A stretch of 64,000 bases of DNA from Lunularia cruciata (Eukaryota > Streptophyta > Marchantiopsida > Lunulariales > Lunulariaceae), in contig OX419758.1 of the NCBI GenBank assembly GCA_948567375.1, positions 48,747,473 to 48,811,472 on the forward strand. The letters run 5' to 3'. Position 1 is the stretch's first letter; each line of letters begins with the position of its first letter. Shown piece after piece: positions 1-11,167 of this stretch. The notes beneath the pieces are model-generated. The model saw only the letters and a program-made list of their open reading frames with translations. It was not told where the DNA came from and made no database searches. The position numbers were made by a program, and so were the translations under genes.

Positions 1-802
1 TGTGCGGAGTTTGAGCCATCCGATAAGCAAGCGGTCAAGAGGATTGGAAAGTTCTGTACACACCTCCTTCCCCAGTTGGCAGCTGGTCTCTAGTTCGGAT
101 CCATAGCGTATATCCAACTGTCCTTATAGAAGCCCACTAATATCTTTTCCCAATCGTGGTGTTCCTAATGATGATCGTTGTCTTATGGGCGGCAGTATCA
201 GGCGTCAGCTGGACCTCAACTCAAAAGACTATTGCAGGTCTAGGAATGGATGAAGTGAGATCACAGGAAGTGCTGGGTCCTTACAAGCGTGTTGGTTCTG
301 TACAAGCTTTGGAAGCTGTCCCAACTGAGTATCGGGATTACAATAATAACCGGGACAGAGATGGCTTCCACGCTTCTGGCATAAGTTCCTTTGCAAGTAA
401 GTTGTCTATTCTAGTAATATATGATTGGAACTTTACTTCCTGTTTGTACACAACTAGCGTAGATATATAGCGATCATTGATATCCCTCTTCAATTTCTAA
501 TTGTATGTAATCCAGATTGAGGTTCTGGGCAGTAAATTTCTCTGCAAGGTCTGTCTGACGGAACAAAATCTGGAAATACTGATGCTGCAGGATCGCCGTC
601 ACAGTCGTCGACTCATAGTATATCATCTTCTCTGTATAACGATCTGTCGAGCATTTCTGATCGAGACTTACAGGTGCCTGAAGGAATTATCAAAGCTGAT
701 GGTTTTGACTGTGAGTTTGATAAAGAATTCAGTCCATCGCCGATCCAATCCTCTGGGATGGAGCAGGATATTTCAAAAATGCAGCTGAATGGATCCACTT
801 AG
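1..802 (+). CDS. 3' end of an unidentified multi-exon gene
   Basis: This is the downstream part of a + strand gene that begins before the window. Two exons can be supported. One is open to a GTAAGT donor at 397. The other runs from an AG acceptor (exon start 549) to a TAG stop at 800-802. Joining them keeps the frame (A|GT) and gives a polar tail rich in Ser, Asp and Glu, ending ISKMQLNGST. The first exon carries the sequence KTIAGLGMDEVRSQEV and a run of Asn/Arg/Asp (YNNNRDRDG). A stretch at 1-85 reads open and may be an earlier exon, but its join to the next exon is not resolved. I recognise no domain, so no function is offered. The last exon looks like a disordered C-terminus. Confidence 0.45.
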
Positions 803-1659
803 TATCCAAAGGAGCTCTGTAAATTCTGTGTCCCAAATATTTGAGCAGATTTGCCATCTCGGATTTGTAGACAGCAATAACGGGAGGAAATCGACTCCTC
901 AAGTTTCTAACGTGCGATGAGGTACAAATGATACCTTCAGAATCTGGATTGTATATACCCCTATCACCCTTGTTCTCGGGTAGGAACATTCACCTAGCAA
1001 CCTCTGAATGAATTGAAAAGGGTCGATGTGACGGCTGCAGAGTGTCTCTTTAAGGATTTTAGGTTAGGTCATTCTGGGGCCTTTTTCTTTGTTAACGACA
1101 TCAAGCTTTTCATCGGGTGGAACTTATGAAGATCGAACTTCACAACTTACAACAACGACCGCGCGCGCGCAAGTGTTTTCTGCACACAAAGGTTCTGAGA
1201 TTTTTCGCCTCCTACTTTGAGGTCCGGACAAACTGCTTATAAACAGCTGGATCGTTAAAGCTCTCATCTTTCACAGGTAATGTTGGAAGATAGTACATCA
1301 ATTTTCCAACTTGTGGGCTGGTTGCCAGGTGCAAGTTTGGTCGAGAGTTGACAACCAAGTTCCGCAATTAATGTTAGTCAGACCCTTCGCCCGGTGTATT
1401 GTTTTCTTCATTTGGGTGCCTAAATTTTAACCCAAAACCACATCTGTGGATGTACGTCGTTTTAATGCTCAACTGTAGGAGAAGCTTAATTAGAGACTAA
1501 TCAAGCTTAGCTGTAATAATGTTTTTCAAGTCCGAGCATTGGACACTCAATACTTCCCAAAATTATCATCTGTAAATGTATTTTACATAGTGTGTTTGGA
1601 CCTTGTGCTTCGAAACTGGCCTCTTCCGCTATACTCATGTTGAGTTGACATGTCATGAA
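803..1659. other. Spacer between two genes that face each other
   Basis: This stretch probably holds the 3' untranslated regions of the + strand gene ending at 802 and of the - strand gene ending at 1660. It has a short (GC)n run near 1162-1170 and many stops in all frames. I see no further gene in it. Confidence 0.4.
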
Positions 1660-4373
1660 CTATGGAAGTTTGCATAGAGGCTGATTGCACATAGCTGCCT
1701 GAACACAGAGTGGTTGAGTGCACATTGGTTGCACGCACATAGGGTTCATCACAGAATCACTAGTAAGTGACCTCTCGCTCGAGAAGAAGTGCAAAAATGA
1801 TTCCCAAGTAACAGCGCCAAGCCCTGCACAATATAGAGTGGCAATGTTTAGCAAGTCAGTGTTATTTCAGTATGCTCGTAAAATTGCCTGATGATACCAA
1901 GCTTTGCCGTGAGAGGACAAAAGTGATGAATTTGGTCTTCTCACGGGTGTATGTGCGGTGAAAACGTGCCTTCGGTATCAATCCTGTTAAAGACCCCTTC
2001 AAATGTTTCTCGCTTGCCATCTTTGTTCTTAGCCCTTGATAGTTGCATAAATGCTGCAATCTGTACATGGTTCCATAGCAGGTTAGTGCAATGTGGGAAG
2101 ATTAATTGAAACTGAAACCACCAAAGCATACGACGAATTTTTCTTACATCCTTGTCACGTTTCATCGCCTCCATCAGTTGCCTCTTACTGATTGTCCTGC
2201 AAAAAGCAACCTTCAAAGGTTGAAGTGTGATTTGAAAGGTTAAATTTCAAGCATTGAGTTCTCCAAATGTATCTATTTGCACGTTCACCTTTTACGGAGA
2301 AACTTGGGACGGACAAATCAACTCACCCGACTTTCTCAATGTCAATTTTGTCAAACATCTCAAGCAAGCGCTGATATTCTTTTACTGATAAACCTACAGC
2401 AGCTGCAAGGGAGTGCAGATATGCTACGTCGCGTGCTCCCTTGCTCGCCTTTCTTAGATGACCAAATGCAGCGCTCAATTGCTCCAGTGCCCTACAGTTA
2501 TGACAATGTTCTCCTGTCCTTCGATTTAGCCAAGAATGACAGTGGGGGTCATGCGAAGCGTACATCTGTATGCACATCTGTATACATCTGTATGTATGAT
2601 AAATTTGCTAGGACGGAGGGAAACTGTCCCACTGAACTTGATGATCGAAAGAGGATGCTTGCCTTGCATGAAAGGATACTGCGCTGTGAAGATACTGTTC
2701 AGTCAGTTGCTGCAGGCAAAGAAGCACATCATTTCAACCCGCAGAAAATGGTGCAGAAAACCATCATCTATTGCGCATTCTCAGATCCAAAGCATAGATG
2801 CAGAAGTCAATATTAGAGTTGGTCTGCAAATTTGCCTTAGGGCCACAATTATTTCTCAACTGGCAATTGAACTCCACGATATCAAAATATGTGGTTGAAA
2901 CCAGTATGCTATTTACTCACTAGATAAGGTTCGAAAGGGTCTCCCAAATCTCCTGGCCAACGTGGTTGCCAACCATCAGTCATTGGTTTCACCACAGGTT
3001 TGATCAACTCGTTTCCCCTTCGTGGTATTTGACACCCAGCACAGACATCCGGAAGCTATTTACGAGTACAGTAACTGATGGTGAGGGAGCTATACGCCAC
3101 TAAGCTGTCATTAACCTCAAGGCATTTGTAGCTATAAAGAATGACCCTGACGCATCGGACTTCGTTAAAGTTTTAACCTGACAAAGAAGTACACTAAGAG
3201 GAAATATGACGTACTTTAATTACACCTCTTGACCCAAACAAGAGAGTGGATGCATCCAGAGCTGCCCTGTTTCTCTCTGCCTGTCAAACAAAGAGGACAA
3301 GGTCATGCATTCTTCCACAATTAACTTATAATCAACACAGTACGCAACAAGATTCAATACTAAGGAATGTTTCAATTGAAAGAGAGTCGACGTCCAAAAT
3401 TCGTTCTTAGTCGATCTGGTCTGGATGGATCGGATATCTGATCTGGGGTGTGTATCCCAGAGAGAGAGGGGGGGAAATATTTCAATCTGCCAGTCAATTA
3501 CAAACCATGAAACTGTGCATCTCCTCCACCGCCATAATTGATTCTGCAGCTCCAAGTAAGCTAGCCACTTGGTCCTCTGCTCACAGGCAGCCCATTCGCC
3601 CATTCAGCTTTTCTCATTCAAAACCCGAATATCCGGTAAACAGAAGAGCAAAGAGTATCATGAAAGCGAACACACACGTTGTCATAAACTTACCAGCAAC
3701 GTAGCTTCTGACTGTACAGCAAAGCAGTTGAAATCTAGCAATGAGGAAATCACGTGAAAGAACCTCAACAAAGGTACAGACGAAAATCTCCATACGTAAA
3801 CACAGCCACAGATGAGTCGCTGCAAAGTAGCAACCTTCTAATCGCATGCGGGTTAGAATATAATTAGCAGAAGTATCTGTCATCCGGACTCATCTATTTC
3901 AAGCTGTAGTGGAACATGATCATTTGAATGTAAGTTCCAAGTCCCTTACTGCCCGGATCTTTGTAGGTAGTAGGGATCGGACAAGACGGGACCAAACAAT
4001 TGGAAGATTGGGTCTGAAGAAGAGAACGTAACGGTTGCTTTGATAAATGTCAATGTCGATGTTGTGAAGGAGACTCTGCTCGAGGCGTGCACAGTTTTGT
4101 ACAGCCGTAGACAACTCAACGCATACATTTTTCATCCCTGCTCAAAGTATCAAAAAACTTTTATTTGAGGAATTACAGAAAACCGACCAATTCGGAAAAG
4201 AATGATCACATTAGGGCACAGGTTCAGCAGGACGATGAAGAGGGCTCACGTTTAACTTCATGAGCCCATTGACGTATTGCCAAGCGCAAAGCTCGCACGC
4301 AGTTGCTGCGCATGTGAATTGGATCCTTCCAAAATGACCCACATTCTGCTATAGTGAGGCCGAGGTGCTCCAT
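1660..4373 (-). CDS. Multi-exon EF-hand-like protein, unidentified
   Basis: A chain of short exons reads along the - strand: 4250-4373, 3950-4137, a piece near 3480-3560, 3116-3177, 2921-3055, 2663-2709, 2327-2491, 2148-2196, 1970-2060 and 1660-1823 (stop 1660-1662). The last five joins keep frame exactly. They give a helical region (ALEQLSAAFGHLRKAS...), then two EF-hand-like units. The first is FDKIDIEKVGTISKRQL; the second is FNRIDTEGLGAVTWESF. In both, the usual Glu at loop position 12 is replaced (Gln, Ser), so calcium binding is doubtful. The C-terminus repeats Cys-x-Gln-Pro about five times. An earlier exon carries a Cys-x-x-Cys pair followed by PRRGNELIKPVV. Two introns appear to use GC donors (after 2663 and 1970, reading minus). 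The start is uncertain: ATG at 4371-4373 has a fair context (AGAAATGG), but more 5' exons may exist. The joins at 3116/3055 and 2709 are not fully resolved. I do not recognise the family. Confidence 0.6.
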
Positions 4374-4429
4374 TTCTATTACCGATCTGGATGGCTCACA
4401 AGATCCACATAGGAACTTGATTGCTCAAC

Positions 4430-5385
4430 CTGCACTTCTACAATTTATTCGTCTCAAACATGGTCCCAAAACCGGCGGCCAGAACATATTCACTTCAGTA
4501 AGGAGAGTTCCGTCCGGTCTTGTCTGCATCTTGCAACCTACGTGTCTGATTGTCGTTTCGCATTACCAATATCATTAATTGTCCGGGCAGGCTAACCAGG
4601 ACGCTCTTGTCTCATACTTTGTACAGCTTCTCCGCAGCAGTCAAACCAAAGGTCTAGTTAATTGAAGAGGGCATCTCTGATCTTTATACATATTTTAGCT
4701 AGAAAAAACTAGTTGACGTGCTGGTGCGTATTTCACATTCCTTCTGTATAACAGTCCCAGTTCTCACCTCTAGATGCAAACCTTCCCAAGATTTACATGA
4801 CATCTCCAAAAGTCCGTACAAAGTCTCCGAAGGTTTGAGATGGCATTAACTACTAAACGCTTAAGATTGTAACTTTCCTGGTCCGATTGATGTACCCTGA
4901 ATCTCTTAGTTTAAAAACTAACAACAAACATCTACGTATAACATCAATTGCCCTTTCTCTGTAGGGGCCGCTCTCTTTCTTCGTTATCACCTCAAGTCAA
5001 CTGCAAGATTGCAGCAATATACATTCTCCTGCTCATCGCCCGCCCAATCTCAAGTTCACGATCGCGATAGCACAACGATTTAGATAGCAATACGTCTATT
5101 ACATAGAATACTCGGACAATCTGATTGTCCGAACACTCTATCCTTCCTCCTTAATTCTTCGCAAATCTTACAGAAATCAATTGTCAGATCCGTGAAATCA
5201 GGCACACATATGCAGAACTTAAGGTGCGATGATGGCGAATCTTCAATTGAGCCCATGCATCGGTGACAGCCACCGGAGAAAACGAAGCAGATTGCCTCGT
5301 TACATAAGTCCTGGATGCTAGGCAGTTCAGTCTGGCAACTGTCCCAAAGCTGAAGCAAGGGCGAACCCTTTCGTCGGTACAATAC
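4430..5385 (-). CDS. Possible further 5' exons or a separate Cys-rich gene
   Basis: Two open stretches on the - strand have gene-like codon use. One, 4430-4523, follows a CAG acceptor and begins TRPDGTLLTEVNMFWPP. Its frame would fit onto the exon starting near 4373 only through an intron of about 54 bases, which is very short. The other, about 5080-5380, reads as a Cys-rich segment including FSGGCHRCMGSIEDS and IDFCKICEELRRKDRVF, with possible GTAAGA donor inside it. Whether these belong to the EF-hand gene downstream or to another gene is open. No family recognised. Confidence 0.3.
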
Positions 5386-7020
5386 CCGTCAAGATGCATT
5401 CATTTCTGCACAGTCCTATACGATATTTTTGGCGGCTTTTCACCACAGCATACATTTGGTTTACGGCACACCGGGTGATGGTCACCTTCGAGTTGTAAAA
5501 ACTGCGGTCCAAAACTACGTAGCAATTCTTATTCTACAAGGTAACTACAGTAACAAGCTTCAAACTATGTTTATTTTATCTGTGAGCTGTCGTTCTTACT
5601 TAGTTGTGGCCACGAAGATCGAAACTCCTCCTACAATCAAATAATCTAAACTCCCATAATCACAACCTGCTACGATATTTCCAGAACTAGGTGGAGTGGA
5701 TTTCACTATTTGAGCTAAAAGTGACTTTTGGAGTCATAAGCTCAGATTGATTAACTAGGATGGACAACACTAATTAATAATTTACATTTATGAGGAATTA
5801 AAATAATTAGTGTGGATTAATAGCATTTCAAGACAAAGTTTATTCTTGTTCGTCACACTATTGAAGTCTACAAGTAAGTCAAGAGTTTTTTTGGAAGAAG
5901 AAGGTTGTGGACTATAATTCTTGGATTATTATCCTTCCCAGTTTGGCAAGTTTGAATGTGACTTATTTTCCTTGGATTATTTCTTCTTCTTCTTTGGTAA
6001 ATTTGAACCTTGTTTTCAAGGTTTTCTTTTAACCTCAAGGTTAGAAGGAAATTAGGATGGCCTCCTTGGAAGTTAGAGGAGTCCCTCTTCCTCATCCTTG
6101 GAACTCCTCCTTCCCTCTTATAAATTTCAAGTAGCACAAAGGGAAAATCTTTATGAAGAAAAAGTCCATCCAAGATAAAACTTGGCTAAACTCCTGATGA
6201 AAAATGTTATTTCCTTGTTACATTTTGCAACCAGGGTTGAGACCATTTTTTCATCCATCTGAATCTCAAATATTATTTGCAAATATTTTATAAGAAAACA
6301 TAAGGGTGGAACAAGAAGTACATCAAATTTCAACATTAACATTTCTCCATATCTAAAGGATTAAATTGTCAAACATGTCGAATCGCTTTGTTATCAAGAG
6401 ATAAATCATAACAAATTGTGATTTTCTTAGTAGAATATGATCATTTGTTTTATAAGAATATACTCTACAAACTAAACTTGCTTCAAATTTTAGGGAAATT
6501 TATTTGCTAGAGTTATTTAAGGCCATTGAGCTACTCATACTAACTATTACACTATATTTACTTTTTACTATTAGGAAATTTTATTTTCTTGGGTATATAA
6601 GCAAACAGAGCTACTCATACTTACTATTACATATATTTACCTTTACTATTATAAAATATTACATTGTTGTACTTAATTATGATACAAGATGGTAATTTTC
6701 AAATACATACTTCAGTTGATGCAAATTCTCCTTTTTCACTACTTATAAACTCCATAATTATTACAAACTATCACCTTCTATCTTGATCATTGGTTTACTA
6801 TTCATTGCATATTTTGCTCATCTAATCACTCTTTCCATACATATCCAATCATGGAATCATAATACAATTATTACTTAATATATAACCACAACATTATCTT
6901 TGATTTTTCAAATTTGATACTTTCTTTCTTTATTTTGATAAATAAGTTTTGGTATCTCAATAGTTGCTTTGATTTTCTAAATTTAATCGTATCTTCCATT
7001 ATTTTGATAAATAATGTTGG
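5386..7020. other. Transition from gene-rich to AT-rich repeat DNA
   Basis: Base composition drops sharply near 5.7 kb. From there on the sequence is AT-rich with no supported gene. Near 6527-6660 a unit of about 80 bases that begins GAGCTACTCATACT occurs twice in tandem. The longest open stretch (5868-6173, minus) is low-complexity Lys/Arg-rich and not convincing as a protein. Confidence 0.4.
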
Positions 7021-7623
7021 TGTCGATAATACCAATAGCAAGACATATTATCTAGAGGTGAAAATTGGCTTGGTAATATCTGGAAGGATGTTATATCTAA
7101 TGGACTAAGTAGATCAAATAGAGATATCACCAAAAGAGTACTTCTACTAATAGGGCAGGAGCTAAAAATAGCATGAAAACTTTAGAGAAAATTTTAGAGG
7201 TCTAAACAAATGAATTAGGCCTAAAAAAATGTGTAGATTCCCCTCTACAAAAAAAAAAGGCTTGCCTCTCCTCCCCCTTGTTTCTCTCTTCAAGAGCTTC
7301 CTAACGGTACGTCACTCATGCGATTCTGAGTTTTTCTATATGAAGATTCCCTATAGATTCCCTTTGGTCAAAGCTTCTTTGACCAACCAGATAAGACCAG
7401 AACCTACATGTCACACATGCATAAAACTAATCTAAGGGTAGAGCTAGCTGACATGTGACCAATCCATGTATCTAATCCAAGGGTGGAGCTTCTTTTGAGA
7501 GAATCCTCTTTGTTATATAATAAAGGCAATGTGCTCCTTTGGGGCATTGGAGTTTGAGTGTGAAGCTTTGTGTTTCTTCTTCTGGGTTTCTCTTGGGAGT
7601 TCTCCTATCCGTGAAACATTACA
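7021..7623 (+). mobile_element. Solo LTR, family 1, copy A (Ty3/gypsy-like fossil)
   Basis: This is one of three copies of the same LTR in the window (others at 15701-16273 and 16972-17513). It contains a TATA-like GTTATATAATAAAGGC near 7512 followed by a transcript-start-like region, and ends in ...CATTACA. Its start is degraded relative to the clean TGTAATACCATTAG start of copy B, and no target duplication is left. It is the most worn of the three. No internal region is attached on either side. Confidence 0.6.
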
Positions 7624-8616
7624 TTGTCTAATTGGTTGCTTTTTGTATTCTTATCAATCCAACAACTGTAGTCATACTAATACCATCAAACACAAATTCT
7701 AATTACAAAGTTCACATAATGATAATCAAAGGTTGTACATATAACATTGATTACATAATATGTTTTATCCATATTCTCAACACTACTCTCATTTAAATAC
7801 CTCAACCAAAACTCACAAGCAAAAACTCCTAAATAATATATAATTTCCTTATCAATATGTTCCTACCTCTGAATAATTACCATCAACTTCCCTATATCTA
7901 TGCTCAACCAATATTTGAAATTTCTACATTAATTTCTATATCCAAAAAATTTCTCTTTACAAAAGAAAGAGTGCAATTTGAAAACTCTTTTATCACTTTT
8001 GCAAAAAATTTCAAAAATCAAGGAGAAAACTTGGACCCCAACTTTTCTTAATGTGTCAAATTTACTTCAAAACTCTTCATAAATAAAACATCCATGGATC
8101 TATTTTGGAAACTCAACTAGACCAAACTTTCAAAAATACCTTCCAATTGATATCAACTTGCATAAAGTACTGGAGATGGGATATAAGTCTATGATACTCA
8201 ACAAATTCTTGTAGTTTTACCTTATCCTTTGTGCATACATAAAAATTAAAAGGCTTATTCATGGACTTTAGAACTCAAATACAATTTGAAGAAGAAGCTT
8301 ATCTTCACAATTTGTAACATCATCTACAATTGTATTGTATGTAATAATCCACTTCACAATTTGTTTCATCTCTTGATTGGCGGTTACATTTTAAATCATT
8401 TTTCCTTGGAATATTTTGCCTCTTTGTCTTAAGTTTCTCTCTTTGTATTACATTATTATTATTATCCTCTATTCAAGTGACTATATTTGAGCATAAGCTT
8501 ACAAGAAAATTCATTGAACAAACATTCTTTGGACTTTCAAATACTTCTTTGCACTTGAGTGAAATACCTTGCAAAAAATGTGATTCCTTTATTCTTAGTA
8601 TCATTCTAGTATATTC
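7624..8616. other. AT-rich DNA without a gene
   Basis: No coding region or recognisable element end is visible. Short open frames are AT-driven. It may be older repeat debris. Confidence 0.35.
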
Positions 8617-9008
8617 TTGTAAAAGATTGAGGAGAAAAATAGGAGAATAGAATATTAGAGTGGAAGAACTCTTTGTAACTCTCAAATGAGTGAAACTCTA
8701 AATACCTAGCATGAGCTTTGGCCTTGGTGTTTATAGATCACTTAGGTACAAGCTTCTCAAGAAGCTTCCAAAGGAAGGTTCCTTCCCAAAGCCTCCTTTC
8801 TTGGAGTACAAGCTAAGCTAATTGTCAACTTGGCATACAAATTACTCCATCCCTAGAAAATTCTCACCAAAGCTTCTTAGATGCTTCCAATATATTCTAC
8901 AAAGAATTTTCCTAGATGCTTCTAGAACATTTTAGCATTCTTAGATTATGTTGGTTTTACCTACTTTTTGTTATATGTAGTTTATTCTACTAACTCTATA
9001 TTATTACA
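8617..9008 (-). repeat. LTR, family 2, copy D1 (downstream LTR of the chromovirus)
   Basis: This LTR shares sequence with 18749-19164, 21256-21658 and 27300-27700. In its own orientation it starts TGTAATAATATAGAG, carries a CTATAAACACC TATA-like box, and ends in TTTTACAA. It directly follows the chromodomain-like segment and a purine-rich stretch (GATGGAGGAA), as a 3' LTR should. TATTC flanks it on both sides, so a separate solo insertion cannot be excluded. Confidence 0.6.
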
Positions 9009-9400
9009 TATTCCTCCATCACTAGTTGGTGACATCTTGGTCACCATGGACTCTTCAAACTCTTGAATAACCACTTGTGTATTTTGGAGATTAAAATGAG
9101 GCTCCCAAGTTGCATCATGAAGAGGATACACTTTCCAAAGGATCTTATATTTAGGGTGTTGTTGGAGTCCATGTTGGATATCCCAATGTGCAAAGATACA
9201 ATCAACTTTGTATTCTCCATGGTCATTAGGGTGTCCGACAAGAGTGAAAGGGGCAAGTTTTGAAAGTTTGAGAGGAGAGGAGTCTAGAAAGTTTGAGAAG
9301 CCATATCTCACTACATAAATGTCCAAACGTTGTGGTTCTAGTCTTGTTTGAAGCGCCTTGCCAAGAGCTTTCCAAAGCCACAAATATTGCATCATTTTGA
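9009..9400 (-). mobile_element. Chromodomain-like end of the chromovirus pol
   Basis: The - strand reads through a typical C-terminal integrase/chromodomain arrangement. Its YKVDCIFAHWD and ATWEPHFNL blocks match the conserved layout of chromovirus chromodomains. In the family this domain is thought to guide integration to certain chromatin. The rest of integrase lies beyond the LINE at 15.2 kb and above, which shows that the LINE entered this gene region. Confidence 0.65.
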
Positions 9401-10309
9401 GCGCAAAAAGTTATGAGTGATTGAAATTTCTGACAGAGGATCCAGATTTGAGAGTTCAAATCTTCATCATATGGTGTCCAAATTAAGTAATTTTTGTGGC
9501 ATTAGAAGCACCTTAGGAACTTATTTTGATTGATACCAAGCACGCTTGTAGAGCACATACACACAGAAAGTTATGAAGATTCAAATTCTACCATCTCTAG
9601 GAGATTTTAAGGTTTGAGCTCAATTTTCAACACATTGTAACTTTTTGGTTCCACGTCCAAATCTTTCAGTCTTGGACTCATTGCCAACACCTGTGAAGGG
9701 TCTTTCTTTTGAATACATGCTTTCTGAAGTTGGAGTTCTGTGGAACAAGTTTTGAATTTCATCAATCTGTGATCTTGTGTGGTTGGTGGTGCTCAAATCT
9801 GCAACTTTCATAGGCTAGAACTTTGGACTCACATCTTCAAATGAGGTGATCTTTGTCTCATTAGAAGCATCTTGTCAAGAGCTATTGATTGAAATTGTTT
9901 TCGTAGAATTTTAAGCTTTGTGCTTGAAGTTATAAGCATTTGAATTCTGTGACTCAATGAGGTTTAGAAGTTTACCATAGAAAACTCTAGAGTCCATAAC
10001 TCCATGTCTATTTGCTCAAATAAGTTCATTTTAAGTTCATTTGATAGAATTTTTCAAGAGCTTTTGATTGAGTCATCACTTGTAGATTTTGAAGTATTGT
10101 AGCCAAGGTTGTGAATTTTCGAAATCTATAGGCTTTCAAATTTTTCATGTAGGAAAGTTCAAATTCAAAAGTTTGTAACTTTTGATTTACAAGTCCAAAT
10201 GAGTAGATTTTTGGTTCATAAGAACAAGTATTTTTTGAGCTATTTGTGTTCATACAGCTTGATTGAAGCAGAGGATATATTATCATAGTAGCTGTTTGGA
10301 GCTTTAAGA
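9401..10309 (+). repeat. LINE 5' leader with degenerate repeated modules
   Basis: The leader contains several imperfect copies of a module built from TAACTTTT, a TCCAAATGAG-like block, TCATTAGAAGCA, CAAGAGCT and TTGATTGA. Examples lie near 9490-9540, 9835-9890, 10015-10075 and 10175-10265. The spacing varies, roughly 150-300 bases. LINE 5' leaders often carry internal promoters, and repeated units can act as promoter monomers; that role here is inference. Confidence 0.5.
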
Positions 10310-11149
10310 ATGGAAGCTTCCAAGATGATGCAAGACATTGTTGAGATAGCTTCAAAACAACAACAACTTGCTGAAATGTATAGAAAAGCAAATGACTTCC
10401 ACAAGGAACTCAAGAGCTTTTTTGCCCCCATGTCTCAAAGCATGAACTCTCTTATGGCAGATTTGCAAACCGTAAGAGCTGATGTCTTGACTGTGAAAGA
10501 ATCTCTGAATTTGATCACGGTAGATATCCAAGAACTCAAGATGAGTAGCAATTTGATGTTAGACTCCACAAAGGGTATGGTGGATGCTACTAAGAAGGTT
10601 GCTTCCTTGGGAGCACAAGCCACCAACATTGCTTCACAAAATGGAGGGCTGCAAGAGATGGTTGACACATTAGAGGTCAAGATGAAGTCATATGCTGAAG
10701 CTACTAAGGTGGCTCAAATCTCTTACTTGCAAGAGCATGAGGTTGAGAAGGAGAACCAATTGGTCAAAATGAAGAACTTGAGGATTTCAGGTTTGCCAGA
10801 GAGTGAGAAGGAAGACACCAAGGTCATAGTGTGTGAGTTTATTGTTCATCCTTTGAGAGTCCATGATCCTCAGATTTTGCAAGCATATAGATTGGGACAA
10901 CAAGGTGCACAACCAAGAAGCATTTTGGTGAGGTTTGGCTCAAAAACTCAAAGGAATGTAGTGATGGATAACAAGGCTATACTGAAGGGGCGGTGTATCT
11001 GGTTGGACCCTGATCTCACACCTCTCCAATGGCAAGCAAAGAAGGGAGAATTAGCAAAAGTGAAGGAGGCTCAACAAGTAGGTTTTGTTGCATTCTTGAG
11101 AGACAATAGAGCTGTGATTACTCAAAAGAAATTGTCCACTACCGCATAG
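10310..11149 (+). CDS. LINE ORF1 protein, coiled coil plus RRM-like and C-terminal domains
   Basis: An uninterrupted 279-codon frame beginning at ATG 10310. Residues about 1-150 form a predicted coiled coil (regular hydrophobic spacing, SLNLITVDIQELKMSS and similar). Residues about 152-230 match the RRM-like core of animal L1 ORF1p, starting KNLRISGLPESEKED and including the YRLG...SILVRFGSK block. Residues about 230-275 resemble its C-terminal domain (LKGRCIWLDPDLTP, then WQAKKGELAKVKEA). In the family this protein trimerises and binds the element's RNA. No CCHC zinc knuckle is present, unlike ORF1 of most seed-plant L1 elements. It is the only intact frame of the LINE. ORF2 begins about 20 bases downstream. 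Confidence 0.85.
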   Translation: MEASKMMQDIVEIASKQQQLAEMYRKANDFHKELKSFFAPMSQSMNSLMADLQTVRADVLTVKESLNLITVDIQELKMSSNLMLDSTKGMVDATKKVASLGAQATNIASQNGGLQEMVDTLEVKMKSYAEATKVAQISYLQEHEVEKENQLVKMKNLRISGLPESEKEDTKVIVCEFIVHPLRVHDPQILQAYRLGQQGAQPRSILVRFGSKTQRNVVMDNKAILKGRCIWLDPDLTPLQWQAKKGELAKVKEAQQVGFVAFLRDNRAVITQKKLSTTA

Positions 11150-11167
11150 CAATTCCAAACCCTTAGA

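Noticed and set aside
2277-2898. Long open frames on the + strand overlapping the EF-hand gene
   Set aside because: They oppose exons whose splice joins keep frame and make EF-hand loops. The + strand readings show no domain and run through the opposite introns.
3220-3603. A 127-codon open frame on the minus strand
   Set aside because: Splice signals suggest that only a part of this stretch is exonic and in another frame (VASLLGAAESIMAVEEMHSF).
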